NCBI RefSeq assembly: GCF_014650435.1 | Contig: NZ_BMUY01000003.1 | Coordinates: forward strand, 372,001 to 436,000 | Direction: 5' to 3' | DNA: 64,000 nt | DNA from: Streptomyces tendae | Lineage (GTDB): Bacteria; Actinomycetota; Actinomycetes; Streptomycetales; Streptomycetaceae | Part shown: piece by piece, positions 63,245 through 64,000 of the stretch | How positions within the stretch are numbered: position 1 is the stretch's first letter | Layout of the letters: each line of letters opens with the position of its first letter | The notes under the pieces: model-generated | Database searches by the model: none | Told to the model about the DNA's origin: nothing | What the model saw: the letters and a program-made list of their open reading frames with translations, nothing else | Position numbers and translations under genes: made by a program

Positions 63245-64000
63245 ATGGACGAGGTCTTCAAGGCGCTGGCCGACGGCAGCCGGCGACGGCTGCTGGACAG
63301 TCTGAACGCGCGCAACGGGCAGAGCCTGCGCGAGCTGTGCGCCGGGCTCGACATGGCCCGGCAGTCGGTCAGCAAGCACCTGGCGGTGCTGGAGGCGGCC
63401 GGTCTGGTCACCGCCGTGCGGCGGGGGCGGGAGAGGCTGCACTACCTCAACGCCGAACCGATCAACGCCATCGCCGAACGCTGGATCAGCCGCTACGACC
63501 GCGAGCGGGTGCACGCACTCGCCGACCTCAAGCAGGCGCTGGAGGACACCGCCATGGACAGCAACGCGTTCGTCTACACGACCTACATCAAGGCCACACC
63601 GGAGAAGGTGTGGCAGGGGCTCACCGACCCGGCCTTCACGCGCCGCTACTGGGGGCTGGAGTTCGGTACCGACTGGGCGACCGGGTCGCCCGTGGTGTGG
63701 CGGGAGCGGGGGGCCGAGACCGCCCACCCCGAGCAGGTCGTCCTGGAATCCGACCCGCCCCGTCGGCTGTCGTACACCTGGCACACCTTCACGCCGCAAT
63801 GGGCGGCGGCCAACGGGATCGACGACGAGACCCTCGCCAGGCTCTCCGCCGAGCGGCGTTCGAAGGTCGCCTTCGACATCGAGGACCTCGGCGGCGGCTC
63901 GGTGAAGCTGACCGTCGTCCACGACGGGTTCGAGCCCGGCAGCACCGCCCGCGAGATGATCCAGCACGGCTGGCCGGCCCTGCTGTCCAGCCTCAAGACG
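63245..64000 (+). CDS. ArsR-family regulator fused to SRPBCC/AHSA1 domain, 3' end cut by window
   Basis: The frame from ATG 63245 (GAGGGG upstream) is open to the window end, 252 codons. Residues about 1-85 are an ArsR winged helix: DEVFKALADGSRRRLLDSLN, LRELCAGLDMARQSVSKHLA and VLEAAGLVTAVRRGRERLHY. From residue about 105 an AHSA1/SRPBCC ligand-binding domain starts (FVYTTYIKATPEKVWQGLTD, FTRRYWGLEFGTDWATGSPV). The fusion is a known regulator type: a hydrophobic ligand may control DNA binding. Confidence 0.88.
   Translation, partial: MDEVFKALADGSRRRLLDSLNARNGQSLRELCAGLDMARQSVSKHLAVLEAAGLVTAVRRGRERLHYLNAEPINAIAERWISRYDRERVHALADLKQALEDTAMDSNAFVYTTYIKATPEKVWQGLTDPAFTRRYWGLEFGTDWATGSPVVWRERGAETAHPEQVVLESDPPRRLSYTWHTFTPQWAAANGIDDETLARLSAERRSKVAFDIEDLGGGSVKLTVVHDGFEPGSTAREMIQHGWPALLSSLKT

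Overview
The window is chromosomal DNA of a Streptomyces species. The evidence is very high GC with GC-rich third codon positions, GTG and TTG starts, chaplin and rodlin genes, a melC tyrosinase pair, whiJ-type regulators with DUF397 partners, and class E sortase (LAXTG) substrates. The order chpG - melC2 - melC1 ... chpF ... chpA - chpD - rdlA - rdlB is the arrangement known from S. coelicolor and relatives, so most of the window is core-arm sequence. Nothing here was searched; all calls rest on reading the sequence.

Layout. 1-13.4 kb: the 5' end of an acyl-CoA thioesterase, the translation factor EttA, a HAD-like gene broken by a premature stop, a PIN-domain protein, a secreted VCBS-repeat protein, a sortase-anchored thioester protein, a second single-strand DNA-binding protein, and two coupled dynamin/YfjP-like GTPases. 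13.4-19.6 kb: tRNA-Arg(UCU), a D-2-hydroxyacid dehydrogenase, a DUF2087 protein, chaplin chpG, tyrosinase and its chaperone, three secreted proteins and chpF. 19.9-32.7 kb: an eight-gene, tightly coupled exopolysaccharide operon (two glycosyltransferases, initiating polyprenyl glycosylphosphotransferase, O-antigen ligase/polymerase, MurJ/Wzx-like flippase, NodB deacetylase, Wzz-like protein, CelD/FemAB-like acyltransferase), then a secreted GH26-like glycosidase and an ATP-grasp enzyme. 32.7-35.3 kb: chpA, chpD and the divergent rodlins rdlA/rdlB.

35.3-49.7 kb: fatty acyl-CoA synthetase, VWA lipoprotein, an ABC permease coupled to an unusual hydrolase-membrane-ABC ATPase fusion, an amino acid permease, a lipoprotein, methylmalonate-semialdehyde dehydrogenase with a candidate leader ORF, a small HTH protein, a GNAT acetyltransferase and a zinc alcohol dehydrogenase. 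49.8-57.6 kb: CsoR-type operator, copZ, copA, a 670-base gap, citrate synthase citA and recD2. 57.0-61.5 kb: a duplicated and partly decayed whiJ/DUF397 region with a transposase remnant, next to an intact whiJ-type regulator, two DUF397 proteins and an HATPase protein. 61.6-64 kb: a membrane protein, an uncharacterised protein and the start of an ArsR-SRPBCC fusion gene with a clear tandem operator.

The main theme is the cell surface and aerial growth. Hydrophobic coat proteins, sortase substrates, melanin synthesis and a complete Wzx/Wzy-like polysaccharide pathway lie interleaved over 18 kb. Sequences resembling the sigma-BldN promoter precede chpG, chpF and rdlA. The candidates I consider most worth following are this polysaccharide locus, the hydrolase-ABC fusion, the decaying whiJ duplication, and several strong operator palindromes (fadD, citA, mmsA, ArsR-SRPBCC).
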